Notes: generated from the letters alone by a model not told the origin. Shown: positions 1 to 8,993, counted from the first letter of the stretch. The stretch: 64,000 bases of DNA from DATEDA01 sp963827595 (GCA_963827595.1 CAWHBT010000005.1:1-64000), one strand, 5' to 3'. Numbers and translations: made by a program.

Positions 1-529
1 TCAAGGCATACAGCGGATCGTCCATGCCGTGCTTCTGCACGGTGAATTCCGGCGGGAAGCGCTGCGGCTCGCTCATCGGCTCGCCGACCAGGTCGCCGAA
101 CACCAGCGTACGGTGCGCTACCCGCCATTCCCCGTTGCGCTTCTCGAAGCGGTCCAGATAACGCGCCGAGGCCAGGTTGCGCAACCCCTCGCTGCCGGCC
201 GGCACGTTGGGCGCGCCGGGCCGGAAGCGCTGCAGCACCAGGACGTACGTCTCCACGAACGCCCGGTCTTTCGCCTCGAACTCGATCAGCACGTTGGTGT
301 TGAAGTGCATCGAGTGGTCCTGGTGCGCGTGCAGCCGCTCGATGTGCGCAAGGAAGGCGTCGGGCGGCCCCTTGAAGAAGCCGTGATCGTCGACGGCGCC
401 ATCGTGGTACGCCTCGCGCGCCGCCTTCCAGTCCTGCCGGTCGACGGCGCGTGCGAAGCGCTTGAGGCAATCCTCGATCGCGGTGCGCGCCTCCAGTTCC
501 TCGAGAAAGCTGCCGAACACTCCGCTCAT
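1..529 (-). CDS. SnoaL/NTF2-like protein, C-terminus beyond window edge
   Basis: Begins at ATG 529-527 and runs off the left edge, so 176 codons are visible. The N-terminus reads MSGVFGSFLEELEARTAIED, followed by DRQDWKAAREAY and, later, YLDRFEKRNGEWRVAHRT. This is the pattern of the SnoaL_4-like NTF2 fold: a helix, a charged segment with DxxDW, then a sheet with the WRV strand. Members bind small aromatic or polyketide-like ligands; some are isomerases, some non-catalytic, and ring-hydroxylating dioxygenase beta subunits share the fold. The start overlaps the stop of the VOC gene as TGATG, so the two are translationally coupled. With the VOC protein and a reductase next door it probably belongs to an aromatic-compound pathway. 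The substrate cannot be told. Confidence 0.75.
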   Translation of the reverse strand, partial: MSGVFGSFLEELEARTAIEDCLKRFARAVDRQDWKAAREAYHDGAVDDHGFFKGPPDAFLAHIERLHAHQDHSMHFNTNVLIEFEAKDRAFVETYVLVLQRFRPGAPNVPAGSEGLRNLASARYLDRFEKRNGEWRVAHRTLVFGDLVGEPMSEPQRFPPEFTVQKHGMDDPLYAL

Positions 530-1072
530 CAGGCGGTGGTCTTGATGCCAAGCTCTTTCAGCTCACCGATCTCGGCACCATCGTCCATCGAGAAGCGGTC
601 GCCGAAATCGAACAGGTCGTCGTTCTGGAAGCCCGGGTAGTGCTGGATCTCCCACCAATTGTGATCCAGGTCCTCCATGTAGAACGAGTAGACGCCGTGC
701 TGGCAGCACCGGCTTGAGCACCTGGCGGATCTTGTACTTGTCCTGGTACTTGAGCGCCTTCTCGTAGGCGTCGTCCACCTCTTCCTTGGTCTTGACGTCC
801 ATGCCCCAGTGGTTGAGCACGTTCATGGGGTGAACGTTGGCGCCCACCTCGACCGCGACGATGTGGAACTTGAGCCCCAGCCGCACCACGATCGCGGGCT
901 TGGCGTGGCGCACGCACTCCAGCCCGAGGAATTCCTCGTAGAACTTGCGGGAGTCCTTCAGGTTGTACACCTCCATCGTGCCGTGCGACAGCACGAAGGC
1001 CTTCACGTGCGCGTCGTCGTTCTTCGGGTCGGCGATGCCGTCCTGGATGATCTCCCGCGTAGGCACTGTCAT
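529..1072 (-). CDS. VOC-family extradiol-dioxygenase-like protein (frameshifted)
   Basis: ATG at 1072 is preceded by a strong AGGAGG with 6-nt spacing. The first ~124 residues are in one frame (HGTMEVYNLKD, FYEEFLGLE, NVLNHWGMDV) and the rest, starting HGVYSFYMEDLDHNWWEIQ, is one base off. One extra C near 701-704 explains this; 544 nt is 180 codons plus stop plus one base. The repaired protein has the metal ligands expected of a type I extradiol dioxygenase or glyoxalase fold: His30, His88 and the Glu of NWWEIQ. It ends ELGIKTTA at a TGA overlapping the next ATG. Family knowledge supports a metal-dependent ring-cleavage or isomerase role. The indel is more likely a sequence error than a real null allele, because the downstream frame is intact and coupled to the next gene. 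Confidence 0.8.
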
Positions 1073-1087
1073 TTCAACCTCCTCGTG

Positions 1088-2119
1088 TCATGAAGCGGGC
1101 ACTCTGTCCGCCTCGGTCAGGAAAGAATCGGCGAAGAACTCGTCGGCTGGCAAGCTGCACTGCACACTGAAGTCGCGCCGGGCCGCCTCGACCATGACCG
1201 GCGCGCCGCAGGCGTAGACCTGCAGGCCCGACATGTCCGGAAAATCCTCCATCACCGCCCTGTGGACGAACCCCGTGCGGCCGGTCCACTGGCATTCCGG
1301 CGTAGGGTCCGAGAGCACCGGGACGAAGCGCAGGTTCGCAGTCTCGAGGGTCCTCGCCTGGTCGAGCATGTACAGGTCGCGCTTCGCGCGGCAGCCCCAG
1401 TAGAGCGTGATGGGGCGTTTGAAGTCTCGCTCGAGCGCCGACTCGCACATCGCCTTGATCGGCGCGAAACCGGTGCCGCTCGCCACCATGACAATCGGCT
1501 TGTCGGAGTCCTCGCGCACGTAAAACGTGCCGAGCGGTCCCTCGAAGCGCAGGATGTCGCGCACTTTTGCGTTGCCGAAGACGTGGTCCGTGAAGAGTCC
1601 GCCGGGGCTGTGGCGCAGGTGCAGCTCCAGGTACGTGACGCCCTCGGGCCGGGGTGGGTTGGCGATCGAGTAGCTGCGGCGCTTGCCGTCCTTCAGCTTG
1701 ATGTCGATGTACTGGCCGGCGAGGAAGCGGAAGTTCTCGTTCATGGGCAGGCGCAGGCCCATGACCGCGACGTCGGGCGCGGGTTTGTCGAGCTGCTCGA
1801 TGCGGCAGGGCACGAGGCGCGGTCGGATGCCCGCCAGGCCCTCGAGCTCCCGCACCTCGACGACCAGATCAGACAGCGGCTGGGCCTGGCATAGCAGCGC
1901 GTAGCCCTTTTCCTTGTCGCTGTCCGGCAGATAGGTCGGGTGAACCATGCCGTAGTCCACCTTGCCTTCCTTGATCGTGCCGCGGCAGGTCCGGCACACG
2001 CCGGTGCGGCAGCTGTAGGGCATCTGGTGGCCGGCGTCGAGTCCGGCCTGCAGCACGTTCTTGCCGGCCTCCACCTCGAACGTATGTCCGCTCGGCTGCA
2101 GCGTTACTTTGTAGCTCAT
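1088..2119 (-). CDS. 2Fe-2S/FAD/NAD(P)H oxidoreductase (electron-transfer reductase)
   Basis: 343 residues. An N-terminal plant-type ferredoxin domain holds PYSCRTGVCRTC and ALLCQ (the C-x4-C-x2-C…C cluster ligands). It is followed by an FAD domain with RSYSIANPP and an NAD(P) domain with SGTGFAPIKAM and YACGAPVM. This is the order of AscD/phenol-hydroxylase-reductase and class IB oxygenase reductases, which pass electrons from NAD(P)H to a Rieske or diiron oxygenase. I chose ATG 2119 because MSYKVTLQPSGHTF is the usual family N-terminus. An alternative ATG at 2143 overlaps the preceding ABC gene stop (TAATG). No oxygenase component lies beside it in the window; a candidate partner is the Rieske pair at 37.8-39.6 kb or a gene left of the window. 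Confidence 0.9.
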   Translation of the reverse strand: MSYKVTLQPSGHTFEVEAGKNVLQAGLDAGHQMPYSCRTGVCRTCRGTIKEGKVDYGMVHPTYLPDSDKEKGYALLCQAQPLSDLVVEVRELEGLAGIRPRLVPCRIEQLDKPAPDVAVMGLRLPMNENFRFLAGQYIDIKLKDGKRRSYSIANPPRPEGVTYLELHLRHSPGGLFTDHVFGNAKVRDILRFEGPLGTFYVREDSDKPIVMVASGTGFAPIKAMCESALERDFKRPITLYWGCRAKRDLYMLDQARTLETANLRFVPVLSDPTPECQWTGRTGFVHRAVMEDFPDMSGLQVYACGAPVMVEAARRDFSVQCSLPADEFFADSFLTEADRVPAS

Positions 2120-2142
2120 CGATCCGGTCTTCCGTTCCGTCA

Positions 2143-2857
2143 TTATGCCGCCACGCCACCGAGGTAGGCCCGGCGGATATGGTCCTGCGCGAGCAGCGTC
2201 TCCGGCGGCCCTTCGGCGACGATGCGGCCCTCGTCGAGCACATAGGCCCGCTGCGCGATCCGCAGCGCGGTGGCGACGTTCTGCTCGACCAGCAACACCG
2301 CCACGCCGCGCGCATTCACTTCGCGGACGGCGCGGAACATTTCCTGCACGATGAGCGGCGACAGGCCGAGCGACGGCTCGTCGAGCAGGAGGAACCGCGG
2401 CCGCGCCATCAGCCCGCGCGCGATGGCCACCATCTGCTGCTGCCCGCCCGAGAGCGAGCCGGCGGGCGCCTTGAGCCGCTCGCGCAGCACGGGGAAAAGG
2501 GTGCAGACCTCGTCGATGGTCTGGGCCCGGGCCTGGCGCGCCTCGCGCCGGAAGCTTCCCAGCTCCAGGTTTTCCCGCACGCTCAAGCCCGTGAACAGCC
2601 GCCGGCCTTCCGGCACGATGGCGATGCCCTTGTCGCAGAAGCGGTGCGGCGCGAGCGCGCGAGACGTCCTGATCGTCGATCAGCAGCGCGCCTGCGGCGA
2701 GCGGGTGAAGCCCGCCCATGGCATTGATGAGCGTCGATTTGCCCGCGCCGTTGGGTCCGACGACCACGACCAGCTCGCCGGGCGCGACGCGCAGCGAAAC
2801 GTCCCACAGGGCCGGCGCCGAGCCGTAGGCAACGCGCGCTCCGCGCACCTCAAGCAT
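2143..2857 (-). CDS. livF: Branched-chain-type ABC transporter ATPase LivF (frameshifted)
   Basis: The N-terminal part MLEVRGARVAYGSAPALWDV with Walker A GPNGAGKST is in one frame. The part from IVPEGRRLFTGLSV through signature LSGGQQQ and Walker B FLLLDEP is in another. Removing one G near 2660 joins them (715 nt = 238 codons + 1), giving 237 residues, the normal LivF length. The VPEGR and LVEQN motifs are LivF-specific within the ABC family. It overlaps LivG by 8 nt and is the last transporter gene of the operon. It energises uptake by the adjacent LivH/LivM permeases. The neighbouring aromatic-degradation genes make an aromatic acid as plausible a substrate as an amino acid. Confidence 0.85.
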
Positions 2858-3578
2858 GGGCAGTCCCGAGGTACGCCTCGACGACTTCACGCTGGCGCAT
2901 GACGTCGGCCGGTACGCCATGCGCGATCGCCGTGCCATAGGTGAGAACCACTACCCTGTCGGTGAGCTCCATCACCGCGCGCATGACGTGCTCGACGAAA
3001 ACGATCGTGGCGCCCTGGTCGCGGATCGCCCGGATGAGCCGCAGCGCGCCGTCCATTTCCACGTGCGTGAGGCCGGAAAGCACCTCGTCGAGGAACAGCA
3101 GCTTCGGGCGGGATGCCAGAGCTCTCGCCAACTCGAGGAACTTGCGCTGGTGCAGGTTGAGCTCCGCCGGCAGCGCATTCGCCTTGTCCGAGAGTCCGGT
3201 GAACTCCAGCCAGCGGCGCGCCTCGCCCTCGGCGCTCGGCCGGTCCATCACCGCTTGGCTGAACATCGGCGGCAGCGCGACGTTCTGCAGCACGGTAAGG
3301 TGCCCGAAGGGCCGAGGGATCTGGTAGGTTCGCGCGATCCCCGCGCGGGCGATGCGGTGCGCCGGCTGTCCCACGAGTTCCTTCCCCTCGAAACGGATGG
3401 AGCCTCCGTCGGCCGCGTAATGACCGCTGACCACGTTGATCAGGGTCGACTTGCCGGAACCGTTCGGGCCCACCAGGCCGAGGATCTCGCCGCGCCTGAC
3501 CTCGAGATCGGCCCCGCCGAGCGCCTGTACGCCCTTGAAGGCTTTCCTGACTCCCTCGACGACCAGCAGCGGCTCCAT
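2850..3578 (-). CDS. livG: Branched-chain-type ABC transporter ATPase LivG
   Basis: 242 residues with Walker A GPNGSGKST, Q-loop region ARTYQIPRPF (the LivG-type RT-Q signature), Walker B LLFLDEVLSGL, and the switch His in VFVEHVM. The canonical LSGGQ is poorly conserved: NLHQRKFLELARAL stands in its place, as in a subset of LivG proteins. C-terminal VVEAYLG is the usual LivG ending. It lies between LivM and LivF, overlapping LivF by 8 nt. It pairs with LivF as the nucleotide-binding heterodimer of the importer at 2.1-6.7 kb. Confidence 0.92.
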   Translation of the reverse strand: MEPLLVVEGVRKAFKGVQALGGADLEVRRGEILGLVGPNGSGKSTLINVVSGHYAADGGSIRFEGKELVGQPAHRIARAGIARTYQIPRPFGHLTVLQNVALPPMFSQAVMDRPSAEGEARRWLEFTGLSDKANALPAELNLHQRKFLELARALASRPKLLFLDEVLSGLTHVEMDGALRLIRAIRDQGATIVFVEHVMRAVMELTDRVVVLTYGTAIAHGVPADVMRQREVVEAYLGTAHA

Positions 3579-3603
3579 CGAGGGCTTCGCGGCGACCCGC
3601 GGC

Positions 3604-4587
3604 TCAGCGGCGTAAGACGCGGCCCGCGGCTGCGACCGCCGCCCGCTTCCTGAACCGCTTGAGGATCTGGCCGAGAACGCCTTCCGGCATGGCCACGATG
3701 ACGATGATCAGGATGAGGCCGCTCAGCGCGCGCCCGAGTCACCGCGGCGTCCCCGCTGGTGAACGCGTACAGGAGGACCGTGATCAGCCACTGCGCCGAC
3801 GGCCGGCCCGAGCCAGTGTCGCGTGCCGCCCAGCGCGCTCATCAGCACGACGTTGACGGCGAGGGCGATCGAGAAGGTCTCCGCCACGGTGACGTAGGAG
3901 ACGAACACCGCGTGAATGCCGCCGGCGAGGCCCGCGAGCGCGCAGGAGATGGCGAAAGCGGCAAGCTTGAAGCGATACGTCGGCACCCCCATGACTTCCG
4001 CCACGTCCTCGTCGTCATGGATGGCGAACAGGCCGGTGCCGAAGCGCGAGTGGTAGACCGCGTACGCGATCCACAGCGTGAGCGCGGCGGCAGCGAGCAT
4101 CAGCAGGTACAAGACCCCGGAAGCCGTCGGGCGCGATCTTCGGCATGTCGACCATCACCTGTATTCCGGGGCCGCCGTCGATGGTATTCAGTACCACCGT
4201 GGCGATGACGAACGTGATCGCCAGCGTGAGCAGCGCAAACAGCTCCCCGCGCAGCGCACGGACCCGGAAGACGACGGCGCCCAGCGCAACGCCGAGCAGC
4301 GCGGCGGCGAGCGCGGCGAGCGGCAGGGTCCAGAGGAAGGGCCATCCCAGCTTTCCGGCAAGCGCGGCGGTGGTGTAGACGCCGACGCCGAAGAACGCGC
4401 CGTGCCCGAACGAGAAGTAGCCCGAGTACCCGCTGAGCACGTTCCACGACGTGGCGAGCACGATGGCGCTCAGCAGGAGGTACAGGAAAGTCTCGTAGAA
4501 CGCGGGCAGGCCGGCGAACGGCAGTGCGCAGAGCACCGCGCCGCAGATCGCGACAGCGATCCAGGACTTGGCGCCCGGCCTCGTCAT
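3604..4587 (-). CDS. livM: Branched-chain-type ABC transporter permease LivM (three frameshifts)
   Basis: ATG 4587 starts MTRPGAKSWIAVAICG. Hydrophobic helices follow, with LivM landmarks GYSGYFSFGHGAFFGVG and, in a second frame, IHDDEDVAEVMGV and MSALGGTRHWLGPAVGAV. A third and a fourth segment (ITVLLYAFTSGD; LSGLILIIVIVAMPEGVLG) finish the protein. Three single extra bases, near 3729, 3800 and 4118, restore one frame; 984 nt minus 3 gives 326 residues, typical of LivM. The start overlaps the LivH stop (TGATG). The inner-membrane channel is formed with LivH. Three indels in under 400 bp in an otherwise conserved gene argue for poor local sequence rather than decay. Confidence 0.8.
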
Positions 4588-5438
4588 CAGAACCTCGTCG
4601 GCCGGAAGAGCAGGATCCCGATCAGCAGCGAGAACGACACCAGCGGCGCCCAGGTGGGCGCGGTCACCGCCATGGTCACGGCTTCGCTCACCCCGATCAG
4701 GATTCCGGCCACCAGCGGGCCGATCGGATTGCCCAGGCCGCCCATCATCACTGCCGCGAACACTACGCCCATCCAGGCGTAGATCTGTACCGGCGCCAGC
4801 GTGTGGTTCAGCGCGAGGCAGAGGCCGGCGATCGCGGCGAATGCGGCGGCGAGCCCGGAAACGAGGTAGGCGAGCAGCTTCTCGTTGACGCCGAAGGCCG
4901 CGGCGATCGGCGCATCCTCGGTGGCAGCGCGCATTGCCTTGCCCATGTCCGTGAAGCGCAGCACACCCCACATGCCGAGCGACAGCGCCATGGCGAAGGC
5001 GAGCGTCAGCAGATCCGGAAGCGTCACGAAGAGCGATCCGAGCTTCCATCGGACGGCCGCGTACTCGCTCTCCATGCGGTGGAAATCCGCCGTCCAGATC
5101 CACTGGATGCCGGCCTCGATGATGCTGGTGAGCCCGAAGGTGACGAGGAGGGTATTGAGCAGCGTTACCGAGAACCGGCTCAGGAACCAATGCAGCGCCA
5201 TGCCGAGCGCGAAGAACGCGGGGGTGGTGATCGCCAGGGTGACGAAAGGATCGATCTTCCCCACCGCGACGAGCTGGTAGGTCACGTAGCCGCCCAGAAA
5301 GGCGAGCGCGAAATGCGCCAGGTTGACCTGGCGCAGCATGCCCCACGAGAGGCTCAGGCCCAGCCCGAGGAGCCCGTAGAGCGACCCGATGAAGATCCCC
5401 GACAGGACCGACTGGCCCAGCAGGGTCGCGCTCGGCAC
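4587..5438 (-). CDS. livH: Branched-chain-type ABC transporter permease LivH
   Basis: 283 residues with about eight hydrophobic segments. LivH landmarks are GLLGLGLSLSWGMLRQVNLAHF near the N-terminus in substance (residues 22-43), a RAATEDAPIAAAFGVN cytoplasmic loop (the EAA-like coupling helix with the substrate-family D/N), and MMGGLGNPIGPLVAGILIG near the C-terminus. It ends FRPTRF at a TGA that overlaps the LivM ATG. It sits 16 nt after the receptor gene and is co-transcribed with it. It forms the inner-membrane channel with LivM. Confidence 0.92.
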   Translation of the reverse strand: MPSATLLGQSVLSGIFIGSLYGLLGLGLSLSWGMLRQVNLAHFALAFLGGYVTYQLVAVGKIDPFVTLAITTPAFFALGMALHWFLSRFSVTLLNTLLVTFGLTSIIEAGIQWIWTADFHRMESEYAAVRWKLGSLFVTLPDLLTLAFAMALSLGMWGVLRFTDMGKAMRAATEDAPIAAAFGVNEKLLAYLVSGLAAAFAAIAGLCLALNHTLAPVQIYAWMGVVFAAVMMGGLGNPIGPLVAGILIGVSEAVTMAVTAPTWAPLVSFSLLIGILLFRPTRF

Positions 5439-5454
5439 CTGCCCTCCGGCGAAG

Positions 5455-6658
5455 TCAGAGAATCTTCGCGCCTGGCGCCGCAGACTGGCCCGGCCAGACC
5501 ACCACCCACTTCCCCTGCTGCAGCTGCTTGATCTTGTAGGCGTCCGTCCCCGCTACGTAGTTGTTGGGCCCGGTCCACTTCAGCCGGCCGTAGATGACCG
5601 GCACCTCGCTCTTCTTCAGCCAGGCCGCAAGGGTCTTGTCGTCCAGACTCTTCGTCGCGTTGACCGCCGCTTCCAGCACCTGCCAGCAGGCGTAGGAAAT
5701 GGCCGCCTGCAGATCCGCTGCCGGATACGGGATCCCGGCGGCTGCGCTGCGCTCCGCATAGACCTTGACGAACTGCGCCACGGCCGGATCGTTGGTGAAA
5801 GGCGGATGCGCTTCGAAGGTTGTGAGCGCGAACGCCCCTTCAGCCTCCGGAAGCCTGATCATCGGTCCGGGCGCAGGAAACATGTGCATCTGCATCGGCG
5901 GCCGGTAGTCGATCTTCTTCATCGCCTCGAGCATGAGGACCGGGTCGATGCCGTTGGTGCCGCCCCAGAGGAAATCCGGATTCGCGTCCTTCACGCGGCT
6001 TGCAATCGCACCGTAGTCGCGGTTGCCGAACTCGTACTCGATGTAGAGGACCTCCGTGAGGCCGCGCTTCTTCAGCGTTTCCCGGGCGCCGACGGAGATG
6101 TAGTGCACCGACGGGAACTTGCTCGCCACGATGGCGACCGTCTTCGGCGGCTTGGGCGAGGCCGCCACCGCGTCCAGCACGAGATTGGGCCAGACGTTCT
6201 CCGGATCGGCGGCGACGCCCGCGGTCTGGAACTGCATGTCGTACTTGGCGAGGCTCGGAATGCCGAACGAATGATGCAGCAGCAGCTTGTTGTAGCGCTG
6301 TGCGACGCCCATGGCGGACAGGATGGCCGCGGTGGCGTAAGGCCCGATGGATCAGATCGACCTTGTCGGACGTGATGAGCTGTTCGTAGAGCGTGCGGGT
6401 GAGCTCGGGCTTCGATTGGTCGTCGCGCAGCACCCATTCGACGGGGCGGCCGAGCAGGCCGCCCCGCTTGTTCAGCTCCTCGACATAGATCTCGCCGGTC
6501 ACCTTGTGGATCAACGCCAGCGATGCGAGCGGGCCCGTGAGGGGCAGGGTGCTGCCGATGCGCAGCGGCTTGCCTTGCGCCCTCAGGGCGCCGGGCAAAG
6601 CCAGGGAAGACAGCAGTGCGGCGCCGCCTTTCAGAGCGTCACGTCGGGTGAGTTTCAT
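5455..6658 (-). CDS. LivK-type periplasmic solute-binding protein (frameshifted)
   Basis: ATG 6658 follows a GGAGGA box. The N-terminus MKLTRRDALKGGAALLSSLA carries a twin-arginine-like signal, unlike most Sec-exported LivK proteins, and cleavage is likely after ALRAQ. The mature part opens PLRIGSTLPLTGPLA, the family hallmark. The frame breaks after SDKVDLI and resumes as IGPYATAAILSAMGVAQRY when one extra C near 6345 is removed (1204 nt = 401 codons + 1; 400 residues). The type I periplasmic-binding fold delivers ligand to LivH/LivM. The aromatic-pathway neighbours suggest an aromatic acid or its CoA-pathway precursor, which is inference only. Confidence 0.85.
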
Positions 6659-6685
6659 TGTTCCTCCTCCTGAGGGTAGATCGTT

Positions 6686-7709
6686 TCAGCGCTGCCGCGC
6701 TTTGTCGGCGTAGGAAGTGTCCACGTACTTGGCCGGATCGGATGAGGGTCCTGCGCGGCTCGGCATACTTCGAGCGCAACGCGAGGACGGTCGCGAGGCC
6801 CTTCATGTCGACGGACGGGTCCTTGAAAAAGCCATTCTTGTCGTCGAGCAGGATTTGCAGCGATTGCTTCGCAAGCTGCGGCGTCATGGCTCGCACGTTG
6901 GCAACCAGCAAGGCCTCGGCGATGTCCCTGTTGTTGGGTTCGTAGAGGAAACTGACGCCCGCCTGCCAGCCACGAACGAACCCGACGAGCGCTGCCTCGT
7001 TCTGGCGCGCCCACGAGCGCCGCGCCGCGCCCACCACGCCCTGATAGGCGCCGAGCTGCTCGGCGGCGCGGGCAAGCTGCACGTGGCCCTTGTTCATGGC
7101 CAGCAGATCGAACGGCGTGATGAGCATCGTCCCGGCATGCGTGCCCTTCAGAAGCTCCTGGTAGCGGCCCAGAACGCCGCCGGCGCGCTCGAAGGTCACC
7201 TCGGACTCGGCGATGCCGTTCCTCGCCAGCAGCTCGCGCAGCACGAAGGCGTAGCCGGTGGACATCGCGTCCACGGAGAGCTTCTTGCCCTTGAGCTCGG
7301 CCAGCGATCTCACCCCCTGCCCGCCGACCAGCGACAGGAAGCCGTTGTCGGCGCCCATGAACGCGAACATGTCGGGGTTGTCGGGAATCTTCGCCTCGCC
7401 CTGTCCTTCCTGGTACGCGACGACGTTGTCGATCGCGGTCATGGCGATGTCGAATCGCCCTTCGGCGAGCCCCTGCATCTGGAAGGTGGAGCTGGGCGTT
7501 GGCGTGACGAGCACCCGCACGCCGTTCTGCTCGAAGAAGCCCTGGCGCTCCGCCGCCCAGATCGGCAGGTTGAAGCCGCCGGGGAAGACGATGACGCTGA
7601 GGTTCTGGAGCGCTTTGGGCTGCGCTTCAGCAGGCGTTGTCATCACCGCCAGAGCGGCCGTAAGACAGCCGATGGCCCGCTTGAACCAATTCCCTGGGTT
7701 CGCATTCAT
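6686..7709 (-). CDS. NMT1/SsuA-like ABC transporter receptor, orphan (frameshifted C-terminus)
   Basis: ATG 7709 has GAGGAA 5 nt upstream. A Sec signal (RAIGCLTAALAVMTTPAEA) is followed by an NMT1/THI5-like domain: LSVIVFPGGFNLPIWAAERQ, FFEQNGVRV, RFDIAMTAIDNVVAY and LKGKKLSVDAMSTGYAF. The last ~25 residues need one extra base removed near 6750 to read PAKYVDTSYADKARQR and stop at 6688-6686. The repaired length is 340 residues. Members bind sulfonates, nitrate, pyrimidine precursors or aromatics for NitT/TauT importers. No cognate ATPase or permease adjoins it; it is divergent from the LLM operon, whose substrate it may bind. Confidence 0.8.
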
Positions 7710-7812
7710 GGTTCCTCGTCTTCGTGGCAACTCGATCATAGCCGCTCCGCGGGGCAGTGCGGCGCGGCGGCGCTGGCGCGACTAGGCGCGCAGACAGCGC
7801 GTGTTTCACTTG

Positions 7813-7841
7813 TTGCCTCCCCCGCGGATTGCGTATATTGT
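7813..7841 (+). promoter_or_regulatory. Putative promoter of the LLM-monooxygenase operon
   Basis: TTGCCT (7813-7818), 17 nt, TATTGT (7836-7841) resembles a sigma70 promoter. The -10 falls inside a palindrome, so repression is likely. Surroundings are notably less GC-rich than the flanking genes. Confidence 0.4.
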
Positions 7842-7854
7842 GCATACGTCAATC
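7827..7854. promoter_or_regulatory. Operator-like inverted repeat A
   Basis: GATTGCGTAT (7827-7836) and ATACGTCAATC (7844-7854) form an imperfect inverted repeat around ATTGTGC. It overlaps the proposed -10 and lies in the divergent region between the receptor gene (minus) and the LLM gene (plus). An IclR-family regulator is encoded in the operon it would control. Confidence 0.45.
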
Positions 7855-7856
7855 CA

Positions 7857-7871
7857 TTGTCAATAGGACAA
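7857..7871. promoter_or_regulatory. Operator-like inverted repeat B
   Basis: TTGTC-AATAG-GACAA is a perfect 5-bp inverted repeat with a 5-nt centre, 2 nt after repeat A and 18 nt before the LLM start codon. It may be a second site for the same regulator. Confidence 0.4.
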
Positions 7872-7889
7872 CACAGTCCCGAGGCGATC

Positions 7890-8993
7890 ATGGAATTCGG
7901 CTACTTCACCCTGAGCGACAACCACTACCCCAACAACCCGCGGAGCGCGAACGACTTCGTGCTCGAGATCCGGGAGCAGGCAATCCTCGCCGACCGGCTC
8001 GGCATGCACTCGTGCTGGATCGGCGAGCACCACTTCGACTCCCTCGGCGTGAACTCGCGTCCCGACCTGCTGCTCGCCAACATCGCCTCGCAGACCAAGA
8101 ACGTGCGCCTCGCGCCGGCGGTCACGGTGCTGCCGCTGCACCACCCGGTGCACGTCGCCGAGATGTGGGCGACGCTCGACCTCCTCTCGGGCGGGCGGGT
8201 GGACTTCGCCACCGGCCGCGGCTACGACCGCAAGGAGTACGCGCCGTTCGGCGCCGACTTCATGGCCTCCGCCGAGATCTTCGAGGAGGGCATCGACGTC
8301 CTGATGAAGGCCTGGTACTCCGCGGGCCCGTGGTCGCATCGCGGGAAGTACTACGACATCCCGGAGATGAGCATCACGCCCAAGCCGGTGCAGAATCCGC
8401 TGCCCTTCTACGTCGCCTCCTTCTCCAAGACCAGCGTGGACATGGCGGCAAAGCGCGGGCTCAACATCATCTACGCGCCGTTCGCGGCAGGAATGGTGTT
8501 CGGCGGCCTCGACAAGGCGGTGGACACCTACCGCGAGGCCTGCGTGAAGGCCGGCAAGAAGCCCGGCCGCGCCATGTGCAGCTACTTCATCTTCATCGCC
8601 GACGACGAGAAGACCGAGGACTACGGCCGCCAGTCACAGCTCGACTACTTCCACCATTGCGTGCTGCGCGCCTTTCCGAGCAAGCCCGAAGAGGCGCCGC
8701 CGACAATGCAGTACTTCATGAAGATCGTGGACATCCTCAAGAACATGAAGAAGGAGAACCTCTCCGACCGCTCCATCCTGATCGGCCGCCCGCAGCAGAT
8801 CGTCGAGTCGCTGCAAAAGGTCGAGCAGGCCGGCATCGAGGAGGTCATCCTGTACTTCAACGTCGGGCGCAAGCCTCACGCGCTGGTGAAGGAGCAGATG
8901 CACCGCTTCATGGAAGAGATCGCGCCGCAGTTCAAGGGCAAGCACCTGGAGAGAGCGGATGTGGGAAGAGCTGGACGCGCCGCCGCGGCCTGA
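7890..8993 (+). CDS. LLM-class flavin-dependent monooxygenase (bacterial luciferase fold)
   Basis: 367 residues from ATG 7890, preceded by GAGGCGATC. The start EFGYFTLSDNHYPNNPRS is the LLM TIM-barrel first strand. It has IGEHHFDSLGV (conserved EHH), ASQTKNVRLAPAVTVLPLHHP, and VDFATGRGYDRKEY. Family members use reduced FMN made by a partner reductase to oxygenate aromatic, alkane or sulfonate substrates. The next gene is exactly such a reductase and overlaps it by 35 nt, so this is a two-component system. An in-frame extension upstream is open but carries the promoter region and no family residues. Confidence 0.92.
   Translation: MEFGYFTLSDNHYPNNPRSANDFVLEIREQAILADRLGMHSCWIGEHHFDSLGVNSRPDLLLANIASQTKNVRLAPAVTVLPLHHPVHVAEMWATLDLLSGGRVDFATGRGYDRKEYAPFGADFMASAEIFEEGIDVLMKAWYSAGPWSHRGKYYDIPEMSITPKPVQNPLPFYVASFSKTSVDMAAKRGLNIIYAPFAAGMVFGGLDKAVDTYREACVKAGKKPGRAMCSYFIFIADDEKTEDYGRQSQLDYFHHCVLRAFPSKPEEAPPTMQYFMKIVDILKNMKKENLSDRSILIGRPQQIVESLQKVEQAGIEEVILYFNVGRKPHALVKEQMHRFMEEIAPQFKGKHLERADVGRAGRAAAA

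Noticed and set aside
1088..2938. A single 616-codon open frame joining an ABC ATPase N-terminus to a ferredoxin reductase
   Set aside because: The ATPase half changes frame near 2660, and the conserved LivF C-terminus lies in another frame ending at a proper stop. The long frame is produced by the indel.
3604..4587. Programmed ribosomal frameshifting in LivM
   Set aside because: Three separate breaks, no shared slippery heptamer and no downstream pseudoknot seen. Other genes nearby show the same type of break.
6717..7889. Long open frame upstream of and in frame with the LLM monooxygenase
   Set aside because: It is antisense to the NMT1-receptor gene, shows no family motifs, and crosses the divergent promoter. 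A GC-rich strand effect.
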